DNA of 36,247 nt from an uncultured Dialister sp. (lineage in GTDB: Bacteria; Bacillota; Negativicutes; Veillonellales; Dialisteraceae). Below, in pieces: positions 24,153 through 31,811 of this stretch. Both the position numbers and the translations under genes were made by a program. The stretch covers positions 1 through 36,247 of the forward strand of contig CAKPUX010000019.1 of assembly GCA_934193095.1 (NCBI GenBank), in the 5' to 3' direction. How positions within the stretch are numbered: position 1 is the first letter of the stretch; each line of letters opens with the position of its first letter. The notes beneath the pieces were generated by a model that saw only the letters and a program-made list of their open reading frames with translations, had not been told where the DNA came from and did not search any database.

Positions 24153-24181
24153 AGTATATCGCATTTTCTCGAAAAAGTAAA
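24153..24181 (-). promoter_or_regulatory. Promoter of the tRNA-Cys-like gene
   Basis: On the minus strand TTTACT (24176-24181) and TATACT (24153-24158) are 17 bases apart, about 17 bases upstream of the tRNA 5' end. Confidence 0.65.
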
Positions 24182-24296
24182 GGGGAAGCCGTGATGGAGG
24201 TGGAGAATGCGGGCGAAGGGGCAGCTCATGCATGAGGGCAGGAGGAATGGGGGCTGAGTCTTTTCCGATCCAAGCGCTGACGCTTAGCAGCCATTC

Positions 24297-24338
24297 AAAA
24301 AGCACGTCATTCTCTTTCTTGAAAATGACGCGCTTTTT
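24297..24338 (-). terminator. Terminator of the AEC transporter pair
   Basis: 15-base arms 24297-24311 and 24324-24338 pair with a single mismatch that is a G-U wobble in the minus-strand RNA, around a 12-base loop, and the minus-strand product ends in a T-run. It lies 40 bases after the distal AEC gene. Confidence 0.85.
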
Positions 24339-24378
24339 GCGTGCAGTCAACCCGGACAACCGGCTCACGGCCATTTCA

Positions 24379-25359
24379 TCAGATCACGATCGGGAACAGG
24401 ACACGCGCCAGGTATATGACGCTGGTCATGGTGATGCAGGAGAGAAAGGTACTCATCATGACCAGCTCGGTCGCAAAGTCTTCGCAGTTGTGAAATTCAA
24501 CGGCATAGAGGACGGAGTTTACGGGGGCGGGGACAGAAGACATGATGAGGATGGTCTGATTGATGACCGGAGAGAAATGGATGCCGATGAGGGCGCAGAC
24601 CTGGATCATAAAGTAACCGCAGATGGGGCCGACGATGAGGCGGATGAAGCAGCCGATCCAGGCATCGAGGTCGCCAAAGGAAATGGTGCTTCTGTGGATC
24701 TGCATGCCGAGGGCGATCATGACGATGGCGACCAGTGCATTCGCACAATTTTCAAAGACCGGCCAAATGAAGAGCTGTGTCATGTCAAACCCGGAAAATT
24801 TGATGGCAAAGACCGTGACCAATGTATAGATGACAGGCATATGGAAGACGACGGAGAGTGCGTCGCGCGGTGTCAGCTTCCCTTTTCCTGCCTGATAGAG
24901 TCCCAAGGTATTGAGGGACATATTCATCTGTACGAGCATGATGGTCGCGCAGGCGCTGGCCTCTGCGAGATAGGGCGCCTCTCCATCGATGAGGTAGGGC
25001 GCGTTGCCGAAGACCAGAGCGATGAGTGCGATGCCGATGTTTCCGTTATTGGAGAACATGGTGCCGTTTTTCAGGGCTTCCGTCTTCGCGACGCTCATGC
25101 CCCGCATTTTCCCTGCCAGCCAGGCGATGAATCCGATGAGGAACATCTGCACAAAAGACATGAGGAAGACATTCAGCATCGTGAGGTCAATTTTCGCTAC
25201 ATAGATGCTATAGAAGATAAAGCTCGGCAGGACAATGTAGAATGTGAGCTTCGTGAGGGATGTGACATCGAGCGTGAAGCGGCGATCCAAGAAATAGCCG
25301 ATGGCTACGAAGACCAGAAGCGGAAGGATATTATCAGAAATGATTTGTAAAAATGCCAT
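24379..25359 (-). CDS. AEC-family (auxin efflux carrier) transporter, distal copy
   Basis: Predicted secondary carrier of the AEC/Mem_trans family, with about ten membrane helices in two inverted halves; bacterial members include malate and malonate carriers, but the substrate here is unknown. 326 residues. The N-terminus (ILPLLVFVAIGYFLDRRF, TKLTFYIVLPSFIFYS) closely resembles the gene just upstream. Conserved Asn/Gly-rich segments such as FSNNGNIGIAL (about 102-112) lie in the central helix region typical of the family. ATG follows AAGGAGG, 12 bases after the first AEC gene, so the two are co-transcribed. Confidence 0.88.
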   Translation of the reverse strand: MAFLQIISDNILPLLVFVAIGYFLDRRFTLDVTSLTKLTFYIVLPSFIFYSIYVAKIDLTMLNVFLMSFVQMFLIGFIAWLAGKMRGMSVAKTEALKNGTMFSNNGNIGIALIALVFGNAPYLIDGEAPYLAEASACATIMLVQMNMSLNTLGLYQAGKGKLTPRDALSVVFHMPVIYTLVTVFAIKFSGFDMTQLFIWPVFENCANALVAIVMIALGMQIHRSTISFGDLDAWIGCFIRLIVGPICGYFMIQVCALIGIHFSPVINQTILIMSSVPAPVNSVLYAVEFHNCEDFATELVMMSTFLSCITMTSVIYLARVLFPIVI

Positions 25360-25371
25360 GACGCTGCCTCC

Positions 25372-26340
25372 TTACAGATGAACCGGGAAAAGCATTCCTG
25401 CGAGGTAAATGACAAGCGGCAGGGTGAAGACGCTGGCCAGAATACTCAGGATGACTGCCTGTGTCAGGAGCGCTGGATGTTCTCTATACTCTGCGCCGTA
25501 GAGCACCAGCATGATGGAGGAGGGGATCGCAGCGTAAATGAGAAAGACTTGGGAAGCGATCGGTGAGAATGTGCCGAAAAGGGAGATCAGAAGCAACGCG
25601 AGGAGCGGCGAAAGGATGAGCTTTAACGTCGCAGTGGCGGTCATGAATCCATTGAGACGCACCCGATGCGTGCGGTGAAGCTGTACGCCGATGGTGATGG
25701 TGACAAGCACGATGAAGGCGCCGGTGAAGTGGTGCAGCACCGGATAGACGAAGGTGCCTTCGAGAGAGAAGCCGCTCATGCGGATCAGGACTGCGAGCAG
25801 GGCGGCATAGAGGACAGGCGCTTTGAAGACCATCAGAAAGAGGTTTTTGAGACTTTCCTGCTTTCTTCGGATCAGTGCAGCGCCCCATGTGTTCGCGGCG
25901 ATATTCATGAGGATCATGAGCAGAGCCATGTTCCCCATGGCTTCATCCAGGCAGGGCTTCTCTCCGCCAAGGGCGAAGGGCGCGTGGCTGAAGACGAGAA
26001 CCACCAGCGCGGCACCGAGGTGGCCGGCATTGGAAAAGGTGGAGACCGCCGAAAAGTCAGACCACTTGATCGGATTTCCTGTAAAGAAATGGGAAATCCC
26101 CTGAGAGATCACGTAGGAAAGCGCGAGCAGAATGAGTCCCGCTGGGAGCAGCGCCAGATCAGCAGGCGACGGCTGGTATTTATACATGCTGAAAAACACG
26201 AAGCACGGAAGCACTACATAGATGGTGAGTTTCGTGTACGTGGAGATGTCGAGCTTGAATTTACTGTCCAGAAACCAGCCGCAGCCGATGAAGACAAAGA
26301 GGGGAAATATATCATTCCATAAGATTTCTAAAAGTACCAT
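25372..26340 (-). CDS. AEC-family (auxin efflux carrier) transporter, proximal copy
   Basis: Paralogue of the following gene, with the same N-terminal pattern (FPLFVFIGCGWFLDSKF, TKLTIYVVLPCFVFFS) and a FSNAGHLGAAL segment at the matching internal position. I prefer ATG 26340 (322 residues), nine bases after AAGGA; ATG 26346 leaves only three bases and adds two residues. The arrangement suggests tandem duplication followed by divergence. First gene of a two-gene minus-strand operon. The upstream 350 bases are non-coding and no convincing promoter stands out. Confidence 0.87.
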   Translation of the reverse strand: MVLLEILWNDIFPLFVFIGCGWFLDSKFKLDISTYTKLTIYVVLPCFVFFSMYKYQPSPADLALLPAGLILLALSYVISQGISHFFTGNPIKWSDFSAVSTFSNAGHLGAALVVLVFSHAPFALGGEKPCLDEAMGNMALLMILMNIAANTWGAALIRRKQESLKNLFLMVFKAPVLYAALLAVLIRMSGFSLEGTFVYPVLHHFTGAFIVLVTITIGVQLHRTHRVRLNGFMTATATLKLILSPLLALLLISLFGTFSPIASQVFLIYAAIPSSIMLVLYGAEYREHPALLTQAVILSILASVFTLPLVIYLAGMLFPVHL

Positions 26341-26346
26341 GTTCAT

Positions 26347-26763
26347 CCGTCCTTACCCAATGGATTGTTGCCCTGTTTTTATATGTACCTACTTAGTATA
26401 CAACGGACGCCTTGCAGAGAAAAGGGGCGGTGAAAGGCGCCTGCGCTTTTTAGGATCTCTTCTTTTTAGAGAGGGGTAAAGGGGAAAATCGACCAAATCC
26501 AAAGGCCACGGAAAGATTTCGCAGCCTTTGGATGGCGATATGGATGTGTCAGGTGGGATCAGGGAGAGAGTCCGCTGTCTGCGCAGCCTGGAAATGAGGG
26601 CTTTCGCCCTCATCGGAGATGGCCGGCAGCGAGATCCCCTTTCGCGGTTCCCTCCCTTCTAGGGAAGGAGCCTTTCCTTCCGGAGAAATCGGTATGGGAA
26701 ATGTCTCCGGAAAGTTTTTGCTGCAGGTGTATAAACAATGCCCGAGGTGCAGGCAGTGCTGGA
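26347..26763. other. Hairpin-rich intergenic region, no gene seen
   Basis: Several short palindromes are packed here: ATCCAAAGGC (26497-26506) with its complement 26524-26533; ATGAGGGC with GCCCTCAT (26594-26613, loop TTTC); and CTTTCC-type arms near 26670-26715. Reading frames are short and low-complexity in composition. It resembles decayed interspersed repeats like those around 31523-31811 and 33756-34080. Confidence 0.55.
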
Positions 26764-26916
26764 TCACCATTTTTTGAAATCAAAGGGGAGTTTCACAAGA
26801 TGGCAGACGCAGTCCGCGCGGTACATTCTTTTGGCAGCCAGGTAGCCGAAGAGACTGTTTTCTTCAGAGAGTTTTGTAAGACCGGCAAGGACTTCTTTAT
26901 TGATATTCTTTTTCAT
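26764..26916 (-). CDS. Hypothetical 50-residue protein
   Basis: A small frame with ATG 26914-26916 preceded at seven bases by AAGGA, ending at 26764. The product starts MKKNINKEVLAGLTKLSEEN, then SLFGYLAAKRMYRADC, with two cysteines near 35-37 and no membrane segment. I recognise no family. A minus-strand promoter (TTAGAC 27007-27012, TATACT 26983-26988, 18 bases apart) points at it and overlaps the promoter of the divergent LysR gene. A longer in-frame start at 27066 lies within the LysR leader and is unlikely. It may be regulated by the neighbouring LysR protein. Confidence 0.45.
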   Translation of the reverse strand: MKKNINKEVLAGLTKLSEENSLFGYLAAKRMYRADCVCHLVKLPFDFKKW

Positions 26917-26961
26917 AAGGTGTTCCTTCTTTCTGTAAATAACTATTTCTTGGGATATCTC

Positions 26962-26990
26962 TTGTTCCCGCGTTCTGCACATAGTATAAT
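26962..26990 (+). promoter_or_regulatory. Promoter of the LysR gene, overlapping a divergent promoter
   Basis: TTGTTC (26962-26967) and TATAAT (26985-26990) are 17 bases apart on the plus strand. On the minus strand TATACT (26983-26988) and TTAGAC (27007-27012) form an opposing promoter, so the two -10 boxes overlap and only one can be occupied at a time. Confidence 0.6.
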
Positions 26991-27030
26991 GCGAGTAAAG
27001 AACCAAGTCTAATTGTTTCATACGGTAGAG

Positions 27031-27051
27031 ATCACAAAAGATATTTGTGAT
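27031..27051 (+). promoter_or_regulatory. 8-bp dyad before the LysR ribosome binding site
   Basis: ATCACAAA (27031-27038) and TTTGTGAT (27044-27051) are perfect inverted arms around AGATA. The dyad ends three bases before AAGGAGG and lies in the transcribed leader, so it could be an operator (roadblock) or an RNA hairpin. Autoregulation by the encoded LysR protein is an inference. Confidence 0.5.
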
Positions 27052-27064
27052 AAAAGGAGGCTGC

Positions 27065-28018
27065 ATGAACTTTCAATCTTTGAATTACTTCATCATGTTG
27101 GCGCGGGAGAAGAACTTTACACGCGCGGCGGAAAAGCTGCATCTGACGCAGCAGACCCTCTCTGCGAACGTGGCCGCCCTTGAAAAAGAATGGGGCATGA
27201 AATTTCTCATACGCCATGTGCCGCTCGAGCTTACTGATGCGGGCAAAGTCTTCTATGCCTATGCCCTGCAGTTCACCCGCGGAGAAGAAGCCCTCTCCCG
27301 CACGCTGAAAGACATCGCGAATGAAGAAGCCGGCAATCTCACAATCGGGGTCGGCTTCGTCCGTGAACGTGATCTGCTGCCGACGCTCATCGCTGCTTTT
27401 CGGGAGAAACATCCCAAAGTCACCTTTGACCTGGTGGAAGGGAGCAACGAAGGTCTCACGAAACAGCTGCAGGAAGGAGACATCGATCTCGCCATCGCCC
27501 ATTTCACGGAGGCTCCGCCCGGCATCGATGTGAAGACCATCTATCAGGAAGAGATCAGCTTTCTCGTGTCCAGAAAACTGCTCAAAGAAACCACGGGCAT
27601 GACCGAGGCAGACATCCGAGAATTGGAAGACACGCGATTATCGGATATGAGCCGGTTGGCTGCCTGTCCTTTCATCACCACGAATCCCCATAATATAGCG
27701 GGCGCTGTCGAAGCTCGATACCTCGCCGCGGCACCCTTCACGCCGCAGATCGTTGTCCGTTCGGATAACATGGGTACGTTGATCGATCTCTGCCTCTTAG
27801 GCGTGGGCGCTTTGTTTGCGCCGAAGAATCTGCTGCATCACACCCTGCTGGATACCCGAAAAGCGGACATGGTGCATATTCCCCTGCCTGAGACGGCGTA
27901 CCGCATTTCTTTCGGTTGCCGCATGAAAAGCCCGGCATGGAGCATCCGTGACAAGTTCATGGACTTCACCATCGAGTCGCTTCGGGATGTGGTCGGGGGA
28001 GCGGCTGCGCCTAAGTGA
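27065..28018 (+). CDS. LysR-family transcriptional regulator
   Basis: Cytosolic DNA-binding regulator. The N-terminal winged helix-turn-helix (residues 1-60) has the family pattern: FQSLNYFIMLAREKNFTRAAEKLHLTQQTLS, then LEKEWGMKFLIR. The C-terminal effector domain follows from about residue 90 (LTIGVGF...). ATG 27065 with AAGGAGG five bases upstream gives 317 residues; an upstream GTG lies within the leader dyad. It is divergent from a small protein gene and, further on, from the AEC transporters, which are plausible targets. It converges on the transglutaminase gene across a shared terminator. Effector unknown. Confidence 0.92.
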   Translation: MNFQSLNYFIMLAREKNFTRAAEKLHLTQQTLSANVAALEKEWGMKFLIRHVPLELTDAGKVFYAYALQFTRGEEALSRTLKDIANEEAGNLTIGVGFVRERDLLPTLIAAFREKHPKVTFDLVEGSNEGLTKQLQEGDIDLAIAHFTEAPPGIDVKTIYQEEISFLVSRKLLKETTGMTEADIRELEDTRLSDMSRLAACPFITTNPHNIAGAVEARYLAAAPFTPQIVVRSDNMGTLIDLCLLGVGALFAPKNLLHHTLLDTRKADMVHIPLPETAYRISFGCRMKSPAWSIRDKFMDFTIESLRDVVGGAAAPK

Positions 28019-28082
28019 GCAGGGAGCCGGCTTGTTTTGCATACGGCAGATGGTGTCATCAAAGGGATGATGAGCCCAACCA

Positions 28083-28126
28083 AAAAAGTGCTGTGAAAAT
28101 GGAGTCCTATTTTCACAGCACTTTTT
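28083..28126. terminator. Bidirectional terminator between LysR and the transglutaminase gene
   Basis: Perfect 18-bp arms 28083-28100 and 28109-28126 surround an eight-base loop; the arms start with A-runs and end with T-runs, so the hairpin can terminate from both sides. It sits 64 bases after LysR and 49 bases after (minus sense) the transglutaminase gene. Confidence 0.92.
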
Positions 28127-28175
28127 AGCATGGCGGGGTGTATTCTGCAATTCTTACTGTCGGATTCTTGTCAGA

Positions 28176-30512
28176 TCACAATTTCTTCCAGTGGAATTTC
28201 CATTTTTCCCAGGTCGAGAGACCGGACAGACAGCGAGCCCTTGTCTGCTTCACGATAGAGAGGATGATTTTCTTTTCCTCATTGGTGAGGGGGTTTCCGG
28301 AGAAGCGAGCGGCGACGAGGCGGGTCAGCATGGGGACAAAGTCAGCAAAGCGCGGATCTTTGGCATAGGCGGATTTTCTGTCTTCGTAGGAGCCGCGAAT
28401 CGGAAGGCCGGCCCAGTGGGCGAGGCGGTCCGCGTAGGCGATGAGGCGCTTGAAGTGGGCGTCATCGGCGAGTGCTTTGGCGAGGAGGCGGGAGGCGGCT
28501 GTCATGCGGTAGAGCGGATAGGCGGAAAGAAGTGCAAGCACGAGCAGGAAGGCGAGCAGCATCGGGAGAAGCGGGCGGGAAACGGGGGCGTCCGGCGTCC
28601 TCGGCTGGGAGAGCGGGGGCTGTCCCTGCGGCTGCTGCTCTGGTTGCTGGTGCGGTTGCTGTTGTGGCTGCTGCGGCGTAGGCGGCTGCTCTTTCGGTGC
28701 TTCCTCACGAGTGTTCTTCTCGTCGGCCGGTTTATCCGGCGCGCCCTGTTCATTTTTCTGCTTGTCAGGCGGGATGGGGAAGGGATTCTCTACTCCCTTT
28801 TTGCCCGGGGTCATTTCACAGGGACGCCAGCCGAGGCCATCGACATAGACTTCGACCCAGGCGTGGGCGTGGTGATCATTGACGGAGAGGGCGTGAAGCC
28901 CTTCCTTCGTCAGGGGGGCGTTTTGGAGATCTTCCCTGTCTACGGAAAGACCGACTGCATAGCGGGCAGGGATGCCCGAGGCGCGGAGCAGCATGACGGC
29001 GGCAGAGGCAAAGGAGGTGCAGTAGCCCTTCCTGCTTTCGGTCAGGAAGTAGGAGATAAAATCTTTATCCGCGGGCGTTCTACCCGGATTTTTCGTATAG
29101 GTGTAGTTCGTTTCCAAGTAATGGCGGATGGCGTCGATGCGTGCGCGTTTCTCGGAAAGGCTTTGTGCGGGCTCGATCTTGCCCAGCGAGGCGATGGCGT
29201 CGCGTGTTTCTTCCGGAATGGTGAGGTAGTGCGCGTAGACGAAGCGGCGGTAACGCTTTTCCGCTTCAAGATAGGTCGTGTAGTAGGGGTCTTGGATGGA
29301 TTCGCGGGCCATCATCGAGAGGAGCGCACCGGCAGGGAACTCCCATACGTCGGTGCTGTAGGCCTTGCCCTCGCGGGAGATCGGCGAGCGGTCATACTGG
29401 AAGTAGGGACCGCCGAAGTCGGCATCATAGGGGAGGAGCAGGAAGCGGCTCTTTTCGTAGAGGGCAGCGAGGGTGAAGGGCTTCTTGAAGGCGGAAAGGT
29501 CATTTTCTTTTGTGTAGTTCAAGAGCTTTTGGGAGATCGACGGATTTCTGGCAGCGACCTCCATGAGCCAGGCCCCCTGGTCGTACCATTCGCCCTGGTT
29601 CTTGGCGAAGAGGGCTTCTGTCCCATCGTAGGTGCTGTCCGGGAAGTCTTTCCAGCGGCTGTCTTCGTAGAGGCCGCCGGTCCAGCTTCGAATGTAGAGG
29701 TGCTTATCGCTTGCCGCTTCGATGTCTGCGATGACGCGGCCGGTATAGCGGATGCTGGCACTGCTGCCGAGGCGCTGATGTCCGGCGGCGCCCTTCATCA
29801 TGCCCGTGTAGGCATTGCCGGCGTGGAAGATCGGGTCATAGGGGTCCGTCCAGCCGATGATCTTCTCCTGCATATGGGAGAAGATTGCCGGCTGCTCATA
29901 CCGGCTTTCCGGGAGCGCGAGGAGAAGCCCTGCGCCCAGAAGCAGGGTCAGAGCGAGGGTGGGGATCTCCGGCATGCCGAGTCCGTGGTTTTTGAGAGAG
30001 GCAAAGACGGAAAGGCCGTAGGAGGCGCAGCAGAGAATGGCGAGAGCGGGCGGGTTCACGCCGAAGTAGAAGCCGAAGAGAATGAGGAAAAAGGAAAGAA
30101 GCGCTGCCATAGCGCGGGCCGCTTTCGACCATGCGCCGGCCGTAAAGAAGAGGGAGAGAAGGCAGGTGAGCCACCCTTTGGCAAGAGCCGGGCTTGCGAT
30201 GGCTTTCGCAAGCGGTGCAGTCATGTCAATGTCATATGGCTCTTTGAGCGTACCGACGAGAGGAATGAGCGCAGAGAGGAGGCTCGAAAGGAAGGTATCT
30301 CTCATAAGGAGCGGGAGCGAGAGAAGGAGGAGGGCAAGGAGCGCAAGAAGCGGCAGCCGGTGACGATCGGGCAGTCTGGAAAGAGCGAAAGAAAGAAGAG
30401 GCGCAAGGAACGCAGCGCAGATCGCATACGGAAGCGCACCGCTACCGAAGTAGGAGAAGAGTGCATAAGAAGCACCGAAGGCGCCGAGAGAAGAGAGGAG
30501 GCGTGTCATCAT
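28176..30512 (-). CDS. TgpA-like membrane protein with transglutaminase-like domain
   Basis: A 778-residue membrane protein of the TgpA layout. About six hydrophobic helices fill residues 1-205, then comes an extracytoplasmic domain with a transglutaminase-like core: Cys498 in KGYCTSFASA, His550 in HAHAWVEVYV, and Glu566 in GWRPCEMTPG at the third catalytic position, where Asp is the textbook residue. A Pro/Gln-rich linker (about 590-640) leads to a last membrane helix (LLPMLLAFLLVLALLSAYPLY) and a C-terminal cytosolic tail. ATG 30512 follows GGAGGTG and overlaps the DUF58 stop in an ATGA. TgpA of Pseudomonas aeruginosa is an essential periplasmic transglutaminase-like protein; substrate here is unknown. 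Confidence 0.9.
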   Translation of the reverse strand: MMTRLLSSLGAFGASYALFSYFGSGALPYAICAAFLAPLLSFALSRLPDRHRLPLLALLALLLLSLPLLMRDTFLSSLLSALIPLVGTLKEPYDIDMTAPLAKAIASPALAKGWLTCLLSLFFTAGAWSKAARAMAALLSFFLILFGFYFGVNPPALAILCCASYGLSVFASLKNHGLGMPEIPTLALTLLLGAGLLLALPESRYEQPAIFSHMQEKIIGWTDPYDPIFHAGNAYTGMMKGAAGHQRLGSSASIRYTGRVIADIEAASDKHLYIRSWTGGLYEDSRWKDFPDSTYDGTEALFAKNQGEWYDQGAWLMEVAARNPSISQKLLNYTKENDLSAFKKPFTLAALYEKSRFLLLPYDADFGGPYFQYDRSPISREGKAYSTDVWEFPAGALLSMMARESIQDPYYTTYLEAEKRYRRFVYAHYLTIPEETRDAIASLGKIEPAQSLSEKRARIDAIRHYLETNYTYTKNPGRTPADKDFISYFLTESRKGYCTSFASAAVMLLRASGIPARYAVGLSVDREDLQNAPLTKEGLHALSVNDHHAHAWVEVYVDGLGWRPCEMTPGKKGVENPFPIPPDKQKNEQGAPDKPADEKNTREEAPKEQPPTPQQPQQQPHQQPEQQPQGQPPLSQPRTPDAPVSRPLLPMLLAFLLVLALLSAYPLYRMTAASRLLAKALADDAHFKRLIAYADRLAHWAGLPIRGSYEDRKSAYAKDPRFADFVPMLTRLVAARFSGNPLTNEEKKIILSIVKQTRARCLSGLSTWEKWKFHWKKL

Positions 30513-31522
30513 GCTTCACCTCCCAGCGCGCGGGCAATGGCGGCTTTTCCGGAAAGGGCAGCGCCCTTGGCCTCACGCACGCACCAGATGGAGGGGTGCA
30601 GGACAGGCGAGACGGCGGGTGCGGGATTGCCTGTCAGGTAGCAGATCGGAAGGAGGGGCGAGAGGTGGCTGGTCTTCAGCGCATTCTCACCACCGGCGAG
30701 GAGGAACTCGGCGACAGCCTCTTCCCAGCCGGCCTTGTCCTTGACGGAGGTGATGATCTCCTCGCCATGGATCGTCATCCAGGCGAAACGAAATGGCATA
30801 TGCGCTGCCGTGAGAGCGAGGCCGCAGGAAAGGAGCGCATCGGCGAGAAGATCCCGCAGTGCATCATTCTCTTCATAGTCTGCCGCGAGGATAAGGCGCG
30901 CATCGTCTGCGGGCATGCGGTCGCGGACATAGACATCCTCTGTGCGGGCCGTGACCTTCCAGTTGATGAGGCGGGGATTATCTCCCGGCTGGTAGGGCGT
31001 CGCGCCGAAGTATTCCACCTCTTCACTGCCGGAGAGGCGAAGGAGACTCTTCAGCGTATGTGCGTAGTCGCCCATCGGACGGGGCAGGACGAGGAGCGTG
31101 GCGGTTTTTGTGTCTTTTTGGAAATGGAAAAGTCCGAACGGGTCTTTCCAGGAAAGGCGGGGAGCGGGAAGCGTGATGCGTCCCGCATGCGCGGTGTCTA
31201 TCCGGAAATAGAAGCGTGTTTCATCCTTCTCTGTTTCATAGCTGTCGTATTCCTTTCCTGCTATCGTTGCCGTGAGCGAAGAGACAAGGGGGAGGAAGCG
31301 GCCTTTGGCGGTGAGGCATACTTCGGCGGCCGCTCCTCTCTGTGTGCGCTGCGGGGCAGAAAACGTCACCGATACCGATCGGCGCGTCGCATATCCCAGC
31401 GCAAGCGCAAAGAGCGGCACCAGAAGGAGCGTGGCGGCGAGCAGGAAGGCTGCGTATAAGTCGTAGAGGATCATCAAGAGAAGGGCGATGATGACAAGAA
31501 AGAGATAAGATAGATAGTTCAT
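30509..31522 (-). CDS. DUF58 domain membrane-anchored protein
   Basis: 337 residues: two hydrophobic segments at about 3-45, a beta-rich extracytoplasmic part, then the DUF58 core with EVEYFGATPYQPGDNPRLIN (about 152-171) and WKVTARTEDVYVRD, the family signature, and a von Willebrand A-like fold after it. It is translationally coupled to the transglutaminase gene (ATGA). No Shine-Dalgarno is visible before ATG 31522 and the upstream DNA is repeat sequence, so its expression may be altered. DUF58, MoxR ATPase and TgpA-like proteins form a widespread conserved trio. Confidence 0.9.
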   Translation of the reverse strand: MNYLSYLFLVIIALLLMILYDLYAAFLLAATLLLVPLFALALGYATRRSVSVTFSAPQRTQRGAAAEVCLTAKGRFLPLVSSLTATIAGKEYDSYETEKDETRFYFRIDTAHAGRITLPAPRLSWKDPFGLFHFQKDTKTATLLVLPRPMGDYAHTLKSLLRLSGSEEVEYFGATPYQPGDNPRLINWKVTARTEDVYVRDRMPADDARLILAADYEENDALRDLLADALLSCGLALTAAHMPFRFAWMTIHGEEIITSVKDKAGWEEAVAEFLLAGGENALKTSHLSPLLPICYLTGNPAPAVSPVLHPSIWCVREAKGAALSGKAAIARALGGEA

Positions 31523-31544
31523 AAGATGTACACTGCTTTAAAGG

Positions 31545-31565
31545 GGTTCAGGGTTCAGGGTTCAA
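31545..31565. repeat. Heptamer tandem repeat, three units
   Basis: GGTTCAG, GGTTCAG, GGTTCAA in perfect seven-base register. The complementary motif occurs as AACCCTG units at 34043-34077. Confidence 0.85.
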
Positions 31566-31755
31566 GAAAATTAGGAATGAGGAATGAAGGTGGCGGCTTC
31601 GCCGCAAATATATATGGGGCGATACGAGAACAATGTTGTCGCACCCCGTTCCGCATTCTGGCTTTCAAAATTCAAGGAAACGTGGAATGATGGTGCATCG
31701 CATAAAATATAAATGCGCGGAGGTTTGAAACTAGCGGTTTTCTCGTATCGCAAAC

Positions 31756-31804
31756 CTAATCCCTAGCTACTAATCCCTAGTCACCAGTCACTAGTCCCCA
31801 GTCA
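31756..31804. repeat. Heptamer tandem repeat, seven degenerate units
   Basis: Seven consecutive seven-base units: CTAATCC, CTAGCTA, CTAATCC, CTAGTCA, CCAGTCA, CTAGTCC, CCAGTCA. Two related units, TAGTCAC and CAGTCAC, recur at 32873-32886 beyond the moxR gene. Confidence 0.85.
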
Positions 31805-31811
31805 ACCGCTA

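Larger units (their letters stand above)
31523..31811. repeat. Repeat block between moxR and the DUF58 gene
   Basis: This spacer interrupts a gene set that is normally contiguous. It holds a GGTTCAG-type heptamer triplet (31545-31565), a 28-bp direct repeat (31575-31602) shared with 33835-33862, an inverted pair GCGATACGAGAA / TTCTCGTATCGC near 31619-31750, and seven heptamers at 31756-31804. No gene is seen. Confidence 0.8.

Noticed and set aside
24232..25350. 372-codon open frame antisense to the distal AEC gene
   Set aside because: Asp/Glu/Gly/His-rich composition is the mirror of a hydrophobic membrane protein; no start signal.
26549..26770. 73-codon minus-strand frame
   Set aside because: Lies in hairpin-rich repeat DNA, is rich in Pro and Ser, and has no ribosome binding site or recognisable family.
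28815..28817. Glu566 in place of the catalytic Asp of the transglutaminase domain
   Set aside because: The acidic residue at this position is, as far as I recall, commonly Glu in Firmicutes members (E-x-T-P-G), so it probably does not mean loss of activity.
28191..30641. 816-codon open frame antisense to the transglutaminase gene
   Set aside because: It is rich in Gly, Glu and Arg as expected from reading GC-rich codons backwards, has no domain pattern, and the opposite strand encodes a recognisable TgpA-like protein.
31756..31804. Possible CRISPR array
   Set aside because: The units are seven bases with no spacers, so it is a simple tandem repeat.
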